64,000 nucleotides of DNA from Corallococcus caeni. Its GTDB lineage: Bacteria > Myxococcota > Myxococcia > Myxococcales > Myxococcaceae. Below the pieces are notes generated by a model. That model had not been told where the DNA came from. It was given only the letters and a program-made list of their open reading frames with translations, and ran no database searches. A program made the position numbers and the translations under genes. Below, piece after piece: positions 35,050 to 43,448 of this stretch; position 1 is the stretch's first letter; each line of letters starts with the position of its first letter. The stretch covers positions 682,001 through 746,000 of the forward strand of contig NZ_BTTW01000003.1 of assembly GCF_036245865.1 (NCBI RefSeq), read 5' to 3'.

Positions 35050-36044
35050 GCAGCGCGCCCTTTCACCTGCTGCGCGATGCCCTCCGACAGCCGGTGCGCC
35101 CAGCTCATCAGCTCCGCGCCCGCGGCGTCGTTGGCGAAGGGCCCCAGCTTGTCGAGCGCCGCGCCGATTTCGGCGTTCATCATCTCCATGGACGCCTCCA
35201 CCGCGCCGGTGGCCTCGATGGCGGCGCCAATCTCCCGGGTGCGCTCCGGGGTGATGACGGAGAACGCCCACGCGTCCTTGAGCTTGCGGCGCAGGGACTC
35301 ATCCCGCGACACCGCCAGCAGGATGGGCAAGGACGGCGTGCGCGAGTGCACGTCCGCGTACCGGGGCTTGCCCACGTCCGTGCCCAGGATGTCGCGGATG
35401 TCGTCGGCGATCTGGAACGCCACGCCCAGGTGCCGGCCGAAGGCGTCGAAGCGCTCCATCGCCTCCGGCTGGTCCGCCAGCGTCGCGGCCGCCTTGCCGC
35501 ACCAGCCGAACAGCGACCCCGTCTTGCCCTCGGCGATGTAGCGCAGCCGCGTGAGCGGCAGGTTCATGTCGCCTCTCGCCTCCACCTCCGCGATGGCCGC
35601 GCGGGTCATCTCCGTGACGATGGCCAGGCCGCTCTGCACCAGGCGCGCGTCCAGCATGGACAGCCGCGAGAGCGCCGTGGACAGGATGAGGTCGCCGCTC
35701 ATCACCGCGACGATGTTGCCCCAGCGCGCGTTCACCGTCGGGCGGCCCCGGCGGAACATGCCCGCGTCCACCACGTCGTCATGCAGCAGGCTGGCCGAGT
35801 GGATCATCTCCGCCGCCACGCCCACGTCCACCAGCCGCGCGGCCGGCACGCCCACCACACCGCCGAACAGGCGGACGAGCATGGGGCGAGCCCGCTTGCC
35901 CCCGGCACCCAGGCACAGGTGGCGGGCCGCGTCCATCAGCGTGTCGCCCTTCACGTCCGGGCCGACGTCGCCATCCGCGAGCAATTCGGTCAGACGCTGC
36001 TCTACCTGCCCCAGAAACTCCGTCAGCTCGTGAGCGACATCCAT
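35046..36044 (-). CDS. polyprenyl (geranylgeranyl/octaprenyl-type) diphosphate synthase
   Basis: A 332-residue trans-isoprenyl diphosphate synthase. The first Asp-rich motif is in SLLHDDVVDAGMFRRGRPT (DDxxD) and the second in AFQIADDIRDILG (DDxxD). GGKRARPML is the N-terminal substrate-binding Arg segment. It condenses IPP onto allylic diphosphates. The two residues before the first motif (LL/LH) are small, so a medium to long product is likely, but chain length cannot be fixed by eye. First gene of a three-gene operon with a GbsR regulator and a GGCT-like gene. Confidence 0.92.
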   Translation of the reverse strand: MDVAHELTEFLGQVEQRLTELLADGDVGPDVKGDTLMDAARHLCLGAGGKRARPMLVRLFGGVVGVPAARLVDVGVAAEMIHSASLLHDDVVDAGMFRRGRPTVNARWGNIVAVMSGDLILSTALSRLSMLDARLVQSGLAIVTEMTRAAIAEVEARGDMNLPLTRLRYIAEGKTGSLFGWCGKAAATLADQPEAMERFDAFGRHLGVAFQIADDIRDILGTDVGKPRYADVHSRTPSLPILLAVSRDESLRRKLKDAWAFSVITPERTREIGAAIEATGAVEASMEMMNAEIGAALDKLGPFANDAAGAELMSWAHRLSEGIAQQVKGRAA

Positions 36045-36074
36045 GTGCGCGGTCTCCTTCCGGGTCGTTCATAT

Positions 36075-36094
36075 AGTTCAAGACCGCGTGAACT
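36075..36094. promoter_or_regulatory. inverted repeat upstream of the polyprenyl synthase operon
   Basis: AGTTCA-N8-TGAACT has perfect 6-bp arms and lies 31 bp upstream of the ATG of the polyprenyl synthase gene. A further GTTCA stands at 36067-36071. It overlaps an AT-rich element (TATAT, minus strand) that could be the -10. A reasonable autoregulatory site for the GbsR-type protein of the same operon. Confidence 0.45.
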
Positions 36095-36210
36095 GCACCT
36101 GAATCCCTCCTGCCCACCAGGCAGGCGGACAGTGCGTCGAACGCAGGGAATAAGCCCGGTTGGTGGGCGGCCGTGCGCGAGCGACTGCTTGGGGGTCCGA
36201 TTGAGGGGGA

Positions 36211-37737
36211 ATGCGAGGCCATGGGAAACGAATCCCAGTGTCCGCCGCCCTCCGTCGCCGCCTCGTCCAGAGCTTCGCTTCCCTCGCCACCGGCGTCCCC
36301 CTCTTCCGCCCTGGCGCCTCGCTGCCCGGCTCGTCCGCGCCCCTGCTGGGGGCCCCTCCGCCCCCGGACGGCCGCCAGGGCGTGCCCCTGCACCGGCGCC
36401 TCCGCGCGTCGCTGAAGGTGTCCATCGTGGAGGGGATGTTCGCGGAGGTGTTCACCGCGTGCGCGGGCCCCACCGTGCTCACCGCGTGGGCCATCGCGCT
36501 GAAGCTGGGGCCCTTCCTGGTGGGTGTGATGACGGCGCTGCCGTTCTTCGCGCAGTTCGTGCAGTTCCCCGCCGCGTGGCTCACCCTCTGCTTCGGCCAC
36601 CGGCGGGTGGCGCTGACGGCGGTGTGCCTGTCCCGGCTCGCCCTGCTGCCCATGGCGTTGATGCCGTGGCTGGGCCTGTCCCTGGAGGGACAGCAGCACC
36701 TGCTGCTGGCCGTGGCGGGGGCCTCCGCGGTGCTGGCCGTGGTGGGCAACAACGCCTGGGTGGCGTGGATGGGGGAGCTGGTCCCCAGCGCCGTGCGGGG
36801 CCGCTTCTTCGGCAAGCGCACCGCGCTCACCACGCTGATGGGCACCGCCGCGTCGCTCACCGCGGGCCTGCTGATGGACCGGCTGAAGGGGCTGGACGGG
36901 GTGGGCCTGGCGCTGCCGCTGCTGGCGCTCGCCGCGTGCGTCATGGGCGTCGTCACCACGCTGATGATGGCCGCGCAGCATGACCCCGCGCCCCCGGGCA
37001 CCGCGCCCAAGCTGGAGCTCAAGGCGGCGCTGCTGCCCTGGAAGGACGACGGCGCGCGGCGGGTGCTGGTGTACCAGGTGGCGTGGAACGCGGCGGTGGG
37101 CGTGTCCGCGCCCTTCTTCGCGCTGCACAGCCTGCAGAACCTCAAGATGACCTTCGTCATCATGGCGCTGCACGCGGCGGCGGTGGCCGGGGTGCGCGTG
37201 CTGACGGCGCCCCTGTGGGGCCGCGCCATCGACCGGCTGGGCGCGCAGCCGGTGCTGATGTGCTGCTCGCTGGGCATCAGCGCCATCCCCATGCTGTGGC
37301 TGCTGCCCACGGCGGGGACGCTCTGGCCGCTGCTGTTCGACGTGCTCCTGGCGGGCTCGCTGTGGAGCGGCCACGGCCTGGCCATCTTCGCGTTGCCCCT
37401 CACGGTGGCGCCGCGCCGGGGCCGGCCCTTCTACCTGGCGGCGTTCGCCACCGCGGGCGGGCTGGCCTACGCGGCGGCGGCGGCCCTGGGCGGGGCGCTG
37501 GCGGCGCGGGTGCCCCAGCAGTTCATGCTGGGCGGCCACCTGTGGGTGAACCTGCACGTCCTCTTCGTCGTGTCGTCGGTGGCCCGGCTGGGCGCCGCCT
37601 TCCTCGCGGCCCGGGTGAACGAACCCGGCGCCGCCACCACGCGCACCGTGGCCCAGGTGGTGGAGCGCTTCCTGCCCCGCCCCGCTACAGCCGGTAGTCG
37701 CGCACCATCGCCGCCACGCGCTCCGACAGGAGCTTGA
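36211..37737 (+). CDS. MFS-type transporter with N-terminal extension
   Basis: A 508-residue membrane protein with about 12 hydrophobic helices (for example FLVGVMTALPFFAQFVQFPA, LLLAVAGASAVLAVVGNNA, LPLLALAACVMGVVTTLMMA). The loop WMGELVPSAVRGRFFGKRTA is the family's loop 2-3-like Gly/Arg segment. About 65 residues before the first helix are basic and Pro-rich. The start ATG 36211 is preceded by GAGGGGG. Substrate unknown. The 3' end overlaps the convergent chemoreceptor gene by 53 bp. Confidence 0.85.
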   Translation: MRGHGKRIPVSAALRRRLVQSFASLATGVPLFRPGASLPGSSAPLLGAPPPPDGRQGVPLHRRLRASLKVSIVEGMFAEVFTACAGPTVLTAWAIALKLGPFLVGVMTALPFFAQFVQFPAAWLTLCFGHRRVALTAVCLSRLALLPMALMPWLGLSLEGQQHLLLAVAGASAVLAVVGNNAWVAWMGELVPSAVRGRFFGKRTALTTLMGTAASLTAGLLMDRLKGLDGVGLALPLLALAACVMGVVTTLMMAAQHDPAPPGTAPKLELKAALLPWKDDGARRVLVYQVAWNAAVGVSAPFFALHSLQNLKMTFVIMALHAAAVAGVRVLTAPLWGRAIDRLGAQPVLMCCSLGISAIPMLWLLPTAGTLWPLLFDVLLAGSLWSGHGLAIFALPLTVAPRRGRPFYLAAFATAGGLAYAAAAALGGALAARVPQQFMLGGHLWVNLHVLFVVSSVARLGAAFLAARVNEPGAATTRTVAQVVERFLPRPATAGSRAPSPPRAPTGA

Positions 37738-39217
37738 GCGACACGGCGGACTCGCTGGTGGTGGAGATGCGCTTCACCGTGTCGCCCATCACCGTGTTGA
37801 GCTCGTTGACGGCGGTGAAGATCTGCTCGATGCCGGTGGCCTGCTGGTTCACCGTATTCGAAATCTGACGGGCGGACACCACGCTGTCGCGCACGATGGA
37901 GGACAGCTGGCGCAGCGTGTCCCCGGACGTGCGCACCTGGGCCAGGCCCGTCTCCATGCGCTGCGTGCCCGCGGCGGTGATTTCGACCGTGGCGAAGATG
38001 GCGGTGCTGATGTCCGCCAGGATGCCGCGCACCTGGTTCGTCGCGCGGATGGACTGGTCCGCGAGGCCGCGGATCTCCCGCGCCACCACCGCGAAGCCCT
38101 TGCCGTGCTCCCCGGAGCGCGCCGCCTCGATGGCCGCGTTCACCGCCAGCAGGTGGGACTGGTCCGCCAGGTCCTTCACCGTCTCCGTGATGCCGGAGAT
38201 CTGCTCGGTGCGCTCGCCCAGCGCCATGATGCGCTCGGCGATCTGCTCCACCTGGGCGCGCAGGGCCACCATGCCCTCGATGCTCTCCGTGATGGCGATC
38301 TCGCCCGTCTTGCCCAGCACCTCCGCGCGCTCCGCCACGTCGATGACCGTCTCCGCCGCGCGCGACGCCACCACCGACGTCTGGCGGATCTCCTGCGCCG
38401 TCACCTGCGTCTCCTGCAGCGCGGCGGCGTGGCGCGACACCATCTCGTTCTGCCGGCCCGCGGAGTCGTTCAGGTGGTCCACCGAACCGCGCAGCAGGTC
38501 CGACGACGCCTGCAGCTGCTGCAGCAGGTCCTTCACCTTCGACGTCATCAGCGAGAAGGCCTTCGCCAGCTGGGCCACCTCGTCCGAGCCCTCCACGCGG
38601 ACCGTCTCACGCAGGTCGCCGTGCTCCGCGATGCGCTGCGCGGCCTCCGTCAGCTGCACCAGCGGCGCCGCCACCCGGCGCGCCAGCACGATGCCCACCG
38701 CCACGAACGCCGCCAGCGCCAGCAGCATCACCACGCTCACACCCGTGGTGATGGCCTTGACCTGCGCGCGCGCCGCCGTGCGGTTGAAGCCCACGTGCAC
38801 GCTGCCCGCCCCGTTCGCGAAGCGCGAGCTCACGTCCAGAAGCTCCGCGTCCCGCACGTAGAACGTCGCCTCACCCTGCGCGCGGCCCAGCCGGTCGCGC
38901 AGCTCGCGCATGGCCGGGGCGTACTCGCCCGCCACCGCGCGCAGCTGCCCGGACCCGTCGAAGACGGCCAGGTAGGCCACCTGGTGGTGGCGCGCCACCT
39001 GCTCCAGCACCGCCTGGAGCGACTCCGTCTGGCCCCCCGGCATCGCCGCCGGCAGCGTGGCCGCCAGCGCCGTGGGCAGCGCCCCCCCGACGTCCCGCCC
39101 CTGCGCCTCGAAGGCGGCGCTGACGCGCGGGATGAGGTAGCCGAAGAAGAGGGCCGTGAAGAACAGCGCCACCAGCAGCGGCGCCAACGTGAGCTTCTGG
39201 GACAGGGAGAGTCGCAT
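37685..39217 (-). CDS. methyl-accepting chemotaxis protein
   Basis: A 510-residue chemoreceptor. An N-terminal transmembrane helix (LTLAPLLVALFFTALFFGYL) is followed by a periplasmic sensor of about 115 residues. A second transmembrane helix (VSVVMLLALAAFVAVGIVLA), HAMP and a long coiled-coil signalling domain follow. The hairpin tip is DLADQSHLLAVNAAIEAARS and GKGFAVVAREIRGLADQSIR, the region that contacts CheA/CheW. The ligand is unknown. No che genes are adjacent. Its stop lies inside the convergent MFS gene (53-bp overlap). Confidence 0.95.
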   Translation of the reverse strand: MRLSLSQKLTLAPLLVALFFTALFFGYLIPRVSAAFEAQGRDVGGALPTALAATLPAAMPGGQTESLQAVLEQVARHHQVAYLAVFDGSGQLRAVAGEYAPAMRELRDRLGRAQGEATFYVRDAELLDVSSRFANGAGSVHVGFNRTAARAQVKAITTGVSVVMLLALAAFVAVGIVLARRVAAPLVQLTEAAQRIAEHGDLRETVRVEGSDEVAQLAKAFSLMTSKVKDLLQQLQASSDLLRGSVDHLNDSAGRQNEMVSRHAAALQETQVTAQEIRQTSVVASRAAETVIDVAERAEVLGKTGEIAITESIEGMVALRAQVEQIAERIMALGERTEQISGITETVKDLADQSHLLAVNAAIEAARSGEHGKGFAVVAREIRGLADQSIRATNQVRGILADISTAIFATVEITAAGTQRMETGLAQVRTSGDTLRQLSSIVRDSVVSARQISNTVNQQATGIEQIFTAVNELNTVMGDTVKRISTTSESAVSLKLLSERVAAMVRDYRL

Positions 39218-39234
39218 CCGGGAGCGGCGCCAAA

Positions 39235-39269
39235 TCCAGAGGAAATCTGGGAAACGAAGCCCCTCTGGA
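39235..39269. promoter_or_regulatory. spaced inverted repeat upstream of the chemoreceptor gene
   Basis: TCCAGAGG (39235-39242) and CCTCTGGA (39262-39269) are perfect 8-bp inverted copies with 19 nt between, centred about 27 bp apart. They begin 18 bp upstream of the chemoreceptor ATG. A dimeric regulator site or a leader hairpin is possible. Confidence 0.35.
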
Positions 39270-39405
39270 CCATCCAGTGAGGTGCCGCATTGTGGACATC
39301 CCGGAGGAGCCGGCGCAATGGCTCCGCGCGTCCCAGGCCGTGAAAGTCAGACAGACACCGCGCCCTGGGTAGACACGACCCCGGGGCGCGGGCGTCACTC
39401 CGGCG

Positions 39406-40590
39406 TCAGCCGGCCTTGAGGTTGGAGGGCGCGCTCTCGTCCCACTTCCCCATCAAGGTGTTGGACGGGAGGGTCTCATCCAGGAGCTTGCGCGCGGCCT
39501 CTCCGCCGGTGACGGGCAGGCCCTTGCGGTCGATGAGGCCCAGCTGCACCAGCACCGACGCCTGATCCCAGTAGATGTGCTCGTGGTAGAGCTTGTCGCC
39601 GCGGAAGTTCACCACCGCCACGAAGGCCGCCTCCACGTACTTGCCGGTGGGCGGGATGCCCGGGAGCATCCAGTCCATCTCGATGTCGTGGGTGAAGCTG
39701 AAGATGAACTCGTCCACCACGCGGTCCGCGCCCACGGTGCGCGACAGCAGGGTCATCTTCGTGTCCTTGGGGTTCGCGTGCACGAAGTGGTTCGCGTAGA
39801 AGCGGTGCAGGTACTCCGCGCCCACGCCGCCCGTCATCACCGGCACGCTGTTGACGTACGGGTGCGCCACCATGGTCTTCATGGTCGCGTCCGCGTCCCG
39901 GGCGGCGAACTCCAGCTCCGTGTGCTTGTCCCACAGCGCGGCCAGGTCGTAGCGCGGCCCCATCACGCGCTTGAGCAGCGCCAGGGTGCGCGTGTGCGCT
40001 GTCATCTGCGAGGGCCGGTGGTAGGCCGGGGACCCCTCGCGGAAGAAGCCGTGGCGCACGCCCTGGTACAGGTACAGCTCCACGTCGACGGCGACGTGCT
40101 GCTTCACCCGCGCCACGGCGGCCGGAGGCACGAAGCCGTCCCACTCCGCGTAGTGGAGCACGATGGGGGCCGTGTTCTCCCCGCCCTGCGAGAGCACGTC
40201 CTCCATCCCCGGCGCGCAGTAGGCCACCGCGCAGTCCACGTGCGCATGCGCTGCCAGCTGCGCGGCCAGCGTCCCGCCCAGGCCGTAGCCCAGCGCGCCG
40301 ACCTGCTTCTTGCCCCGCAGGCCCACCACCTCCGGCAGCGCGCGCGTCCAGGCCACCACCGGCTTCAGGTCCATCTCCTCCGGCTCTCCGCGCGAGGCGA
40401 GGTCCGGCACCACCACCACGTAGCCCTCTTCACTGAAGCGCTCGGCCATCAGCTTCAGGTGGGCGTTGCCCTCGAACGCCTCCACCATCAGCAGCAGCAG
40501 GCCCGGACCCGTCCCGGAGGCGGGGCGTCGCACCCACGCACGAATCGGGTCGCTTCCATCCACGGGAATCCACGTCGAGTTGTCGTTCAT
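39406..40590 (-). CDS. dienelactone-hydrolase-like/SnoaL-like fusion without Cys nucleophile
   Basis: A 394-residue two-domain protein. Residues about 1-215 are a dienelactone-hydrolase-like alpha/beta domain. The nucleophile elbow reads ALGYGLGGTL with Gly103 in place of the usual Cys, while Asp151 (AEWDGF) and His180 (VRHGFF) of the triad remain. Residues about 245-394 are an NTF2/SnoaL-like domain (LEFAARDADATMKTMVAHPY, HFVHANPKDTKM, KLYHEHIYWDQASVL). ATG 40590 has GGGAGGG upstream; ATG 40659 is an alternative. The alpha/beta part may be a non-catalytic scaffold; the SnoaL part may be the active site. A possible -10 (TACAAT) is at 40663-40658. Function unknown. Confidence 0.8.
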   Translation of the reverse strand: MNDNSTWIPVDGSDPIRAWVRRPASGTGPGLLLLMVEAFEGNAHLKLMAERFSEEGYVVVVPDLASRGEPEEMDLKPVVAWTRALPEVVGLRGKKQVGALGYGLGGTLAAQLAAHAHVDCAVAYCAPGMEDVLSQGGENTAPIVLHYAEWDGFVPPAAVARVKQHVAVDVELYLYQGVRHGFFREGSPAYHRPSQMTAHTRTLALLKRVMGPRYDLAALWDKHTELEFAARDADATMKTMVAHPYVNSVPVMTGGVGAEYLHRFYANHFVHANPKDTKMTLLSRTVGADRVVDEFIFSFTHDIEMDWMLPGIPPTGKYVEAAFVAVVNFRGDKLYHEHIYWDQASVLVQLGLIDRKGLPVTGGEAARKLLDETLPSNTLMGKWDESAPSNLKAG

Positions 40591-40791
40591 TTGTCGCGCA
40601 CCCTCCCCAAAGCGGACACATTTCACGCCCGGACGGATCGCCTCCCGGACGTCTGGCATTGTAGCAAACCCTCCACATGTCTGCCTCATGTAATGAGAGG
40701 TTTTGATGCGGACGGATTGTTGTATGGCTTTCAGGTGGAGGAATCAGCCATCACTGCAATGCCTTGCTCGTGACGCGACAGGCCTTGTGTT

Positions 40792-42069
40792 TCAAGCCGT
40801 CATCGGTGCAGCGACGCTCGCACAGGGAGAATGCGCGCGTCCGTCCGCCAAAGCCTGACGTGGCAGGCAGAGGGAGAAGACGGTACCCACCTCCGGGGTG
40901 GATTCCACCCGGAGGGCGCCGCCGTGGGCCTCCACGATGCTGCGCGCGATGTAGAGCCCCAGGCCCAGGCTCTCGCGCTGGTCCGGGCCGTCGCCGCGGC
41001 GGAAGGGCTGGAAGAGCGTGGGCAGGAGGTCCGCGGGGATGGGGGCCCCGGCGTTCTGGACCTCCAGGTAGACGGTGTCCAGGCCCTGCTCGTAGGTGCG
41101 CAGGCGCACGGGGGTGTCGCTCGGGCTGTACTTGAGCGCGTTGTCCAGCAGGTTGGCCACCACCTGCGCCAGCCGGTCCAGGTCCCACACGCCCGGGAGG
41201 CTGTCGTGGGCGAACTCGCAGAGGATGGAGCGCTCGGGCCTCGCCGCGCGCAGCTCGTCCGTGACCTTGCGGCACAGCTCGTTCAGGTCGCCCGCGCCGG
41301 GCACCACCGGGATGCCTCCGCCCACGCGCGCGCGGGTGAAGTCCAGCAGCTGGTCCACGATGCGCTGGATGCGCTCGCCGCCCCGGGCCACGCGCTCGAA
41401 CGCCTTGCGCTGGGCGGCCGGCAGCGGCTCGCGGGACAGCTGGGCCCGGGCGGTGGTGAGGATGGCCGCCAGCGGCGTGCGGATGTCGTGTCCCACGATT
41501 CCCACCAGCTGCTGCTCCAGCTCCGCCGCGCGCTGAAGCTCCTCCTCCACGCGCCGGCGCTCCGCCAGCTCCAGCGCCTGCTGCCGCAGCTTCTCCCCGC
41601 GCAGGTACAGCTCCACGAACACCGACACCTTGGCGCGCAGGATGTCCGGGTCCACGGGCTTGAGCAGGTAGTCCACCGCGCCGTTCTCGTAGCCTCGGGT
41701 GACGTAGGCCGCCTCGCGGCTGAGCGCGGTGATGAAGAGGATGGGCAGGTGCTTCGTGCGCTCGCGGGTGCGGATGAGGCGCGCCGTCTCCAGGCCGTCC
41801 AGCCCCGGCATCTGCACGTCCATCAGCACGCACGCGTACTCATCCAGCAGCAGCGCCTTCAGCGCCTCGTCTCCAGAGCGCACGGCCACCAGGTGCTGGC
41901 CGAGCGGCTCCAGGATGCCCTCCAGCGCGAGCAGGTTCGCGGGCACGTCGTCCACCAGCAGGACCCGGGCGTGCGGCTCGTCAGCGAGAGGAGTGCTGGG
42001 GGACTCGTCGGAGACGGCGGTGAGCACGGGCGTCCTGGGAACGGAGGAGGGCTTCAAGGTGGCGTTCAC
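40792..42069 (-). CDS. receiver-histidine kinase hybrid (single-domain RR + HK)
   Basis: A protein of about 425 residues. The receiver domain comes first (VLLVDDVPANLLALEG, phospho-Asp in CVLMDVQMPGLDG, Lys in DYLLKPVDPD), followed by a coiled coil and a HisKA/HATPase kinase. The H box is GIVGHDIRTPLAAIL, the N box NLLDNALKYS and the G box ESLGLGLYIARSIV. No transmembrane segment was seen, so it is cytosolic and probably fed by an upstream kinase. The start is uncertain: GTG 42069 (VNATLKPSS) is taken; the open frame runs to a TTG at 42195. It diverges from the gene at 42272 with an inverted repeat between them. Confidence 0.85.
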   Translation of the reverse strand: MNATLKPSSVPRTPVLTAVSDESPSTPLADEPHARVLLVDDVPANLLALEGILEPLGQHLVAVRSGDEALKALLLDEYACVLMDVQMPGLDGLETARLIRTRERTKHLPILFITALSREAAYVTRGYENGAVDYLLKPVDPDILRAKVSVFVELYLRGEKLRQQALELAERRRVEEELQRAAELEQQLVGIVGHDIRTPLAAILTTARAQLSREPLPAAQRKAFERVARGGERIQRIVDQLLDFTRARVGGGIPVVPGAGDLNELCRKVTDELRAARPERSILCEFAHDSLPGVWDLDRLAQVVANLLDNALKYSPSDTPVRLRTYEQGLDTVYLEVQNAGAPIPADLLPTLFQPFRRGDGPDQRESLGLGLYIARSIVEAHGGALRVESTPEVGTVFSLCLPRQALADGRAHSPCASVAAPMTA

Positions 42070-42207
42070 TCGGGCGTTGGGGTGGAACGGCTCGGGTGGC
42101 GGGCAGGCAGCCGGGCGTTCGCAGGTCCGGCGGACGTTTGGCGCCTGCTTCCAACACGGCCCGCGCTTCGCGTTGTTCCCTGCACCTGTATTCAAAAGGC
42201 ACAGCGA

Positions 42208-42250
42208 GACAGGAATTCGTGTTCAAAACTGACCCATTGCAATTCCTGTC
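42208..42250. promoter_or_regulatory. spaced 10-bp inverted repeat in divergent promoter region
   Basis: GACAGGAATT (42208-42217) and AATTCCTGTC (42241-42250) are perfect inverted copies with 23 nt between; equivalent bases are 33 bp apart, about three helical turns. The pair sits between the divergent receiver-kinase and cyclodeaminase-like genes and could allow one regulator to control both. Confidence 0.5.
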
Positions 42251-42271
42251 AGGGGCGTAGACTCCGCGTAC

Positions 42272-43375
42272 ATGACTCACCCGGCTCCTCGCACCCTCCT
42301 GCTCGGCCCTCCTGACCTGCGCGCGCTCGTGGAGGGCGTGGGGCTGGACGTCCTGATGGACGAACTCATCCAGGCGCTCACCGTGGCGTTGCGGGAGCTG
42401 GACGAATCCATCCTGCAGGTTCCCAAGCGGGAGGGCTTCCAGGTGGTGAGCCAGCCGCGCCCGTCCGGGGTGATTGGCTGGATGCCCGCCCTGCGGCGCG
42501 GGGACAGCCTGACGGTGCGGGTGTCGTCCTCCCTCCCCACCAACCGGGGGGACGCGGGGCTGCCCACGCTGGTCGCGACCCACAGCGTCTACGACGTGAA
42601 GACGGGCCACCTGGCGGCGGTGATGGACGGCGTGTTCGCCACGGCGCTGCGCACGGGGGCCGCGTCTGCGGTGGCCAGCCGCTACCTGGCGTCTCCGGAC
42701 AGCCGGGTGCTGGGGCTGGTGGGGTGCGGCGCGCAGGCCGTGTCGCAGCTGCACGCGCTCAGCCGCGTGTTCCGGCTGGAGCAGGTGCTGGTGCACGACA
42801 TCGACGCGGACGCGGCGCGCTCCTTCGTGCGGCGCGTCGCGTTCCTGGGGCTGGACGTGCGGCCCACGCTCCTGCCGGACCTGGAGCTGCGCGCGGACAT
42901 CCTCTGCACCGCCACCACCGTCGCCCCGGGCGCCGGGCCGGTCATCTCCGGCCACGCGCTCCAGCCGCACGCGCACGTCAACGCGGTGGGCGCGGATCAA
43001 CCCGGCAAGGCGGAGCTGCCCCTGGCGCTCTTGCGCCGCAGCCTCGTCGTGCCGGACTTCCCGGCCCAGGCGCGCCTGGAGGGCGAGTGCCAGCAGCTCC
43101 ACCCGGATCAGATTGGCCCGGACCTGGCCACCGTGGTGCAGCAGCCGGAGGAGTTCCAGGGCTGGCGCGAGCGCAACACGGTGTTCGACTCCACCGGCCA
43201 CGCGCTGGAGGACCACGTGGTGACGCGCCTGCTGCTGGACCACGCGCGGCGCATGGGCCTGGGCACCCTGGTGGCGCTGGAGTCGCTGGGCGGGGATCCG
43301 CTGGATCCATACGGCCTGGTGCGGGGGGACGCGGACGGACGCACCGAGTCGCCGCGCCGCGCCACCGGCACCTGA
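42272..43375 (+). CDS. ornithine cyclodeaminase/mu-crystallin family protein
   Basis: A 367-residue NAD(P)-dependent enzyme-fold protein. Family blocks are LRTGAASAVASRYLASPDSR, the Rossmann Gly motif GLVGCGAQAVSQL and the catalytic Asp in VNAVGADQPGKAEL. The substrate-binding Lys normally in the (V)KV block is Arg here (LTVRVSSSLP), so true ornithine cyclodeaminase activity is doubtful. Imine reductase, alanine/other amino-acid dehydrogenase or ectoine-type relatives remain possible. Start ATG 42272. Confidence 0.85.
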   Translation: MTHPAPRTLLLGPPDLRALVEGVGLDVLMDELIQALTVALRELDESILQVPKREGFQVVSQPRPSGVIGWMPALRRGDSLTVRVSSSLPTNRGDAGLPTLVATHSVYDVKTGHLAAVMDGVFATALRTGAASAVASRYLASPDSRVLGLVGCGAQAVSQLHALSRVFRLEQVLVHDIDADAARSFVRRVAFLGLDVRPTLLPDLELRADILCTATTVAPGAGPVISGHALQPHAHVNAVGADQPGKAELPLALLRRSLVVPDFPAQARLEGECQQLHPDQIGPDLATVVQQPEEFQGWRERNTVFDSTGHALEDHVVTRLLLDHARRMGLGTLVALESLGGDPLDPYGLVRGDADGRTESPRRATGT

Positions 43376-43448
43376 GGTCGTCCCGGGGGACGGTCATTCC
43401 GTCCGCGAGACATCCATTCGCGCGTGGGCTGCGTATTGCCGCACACGC

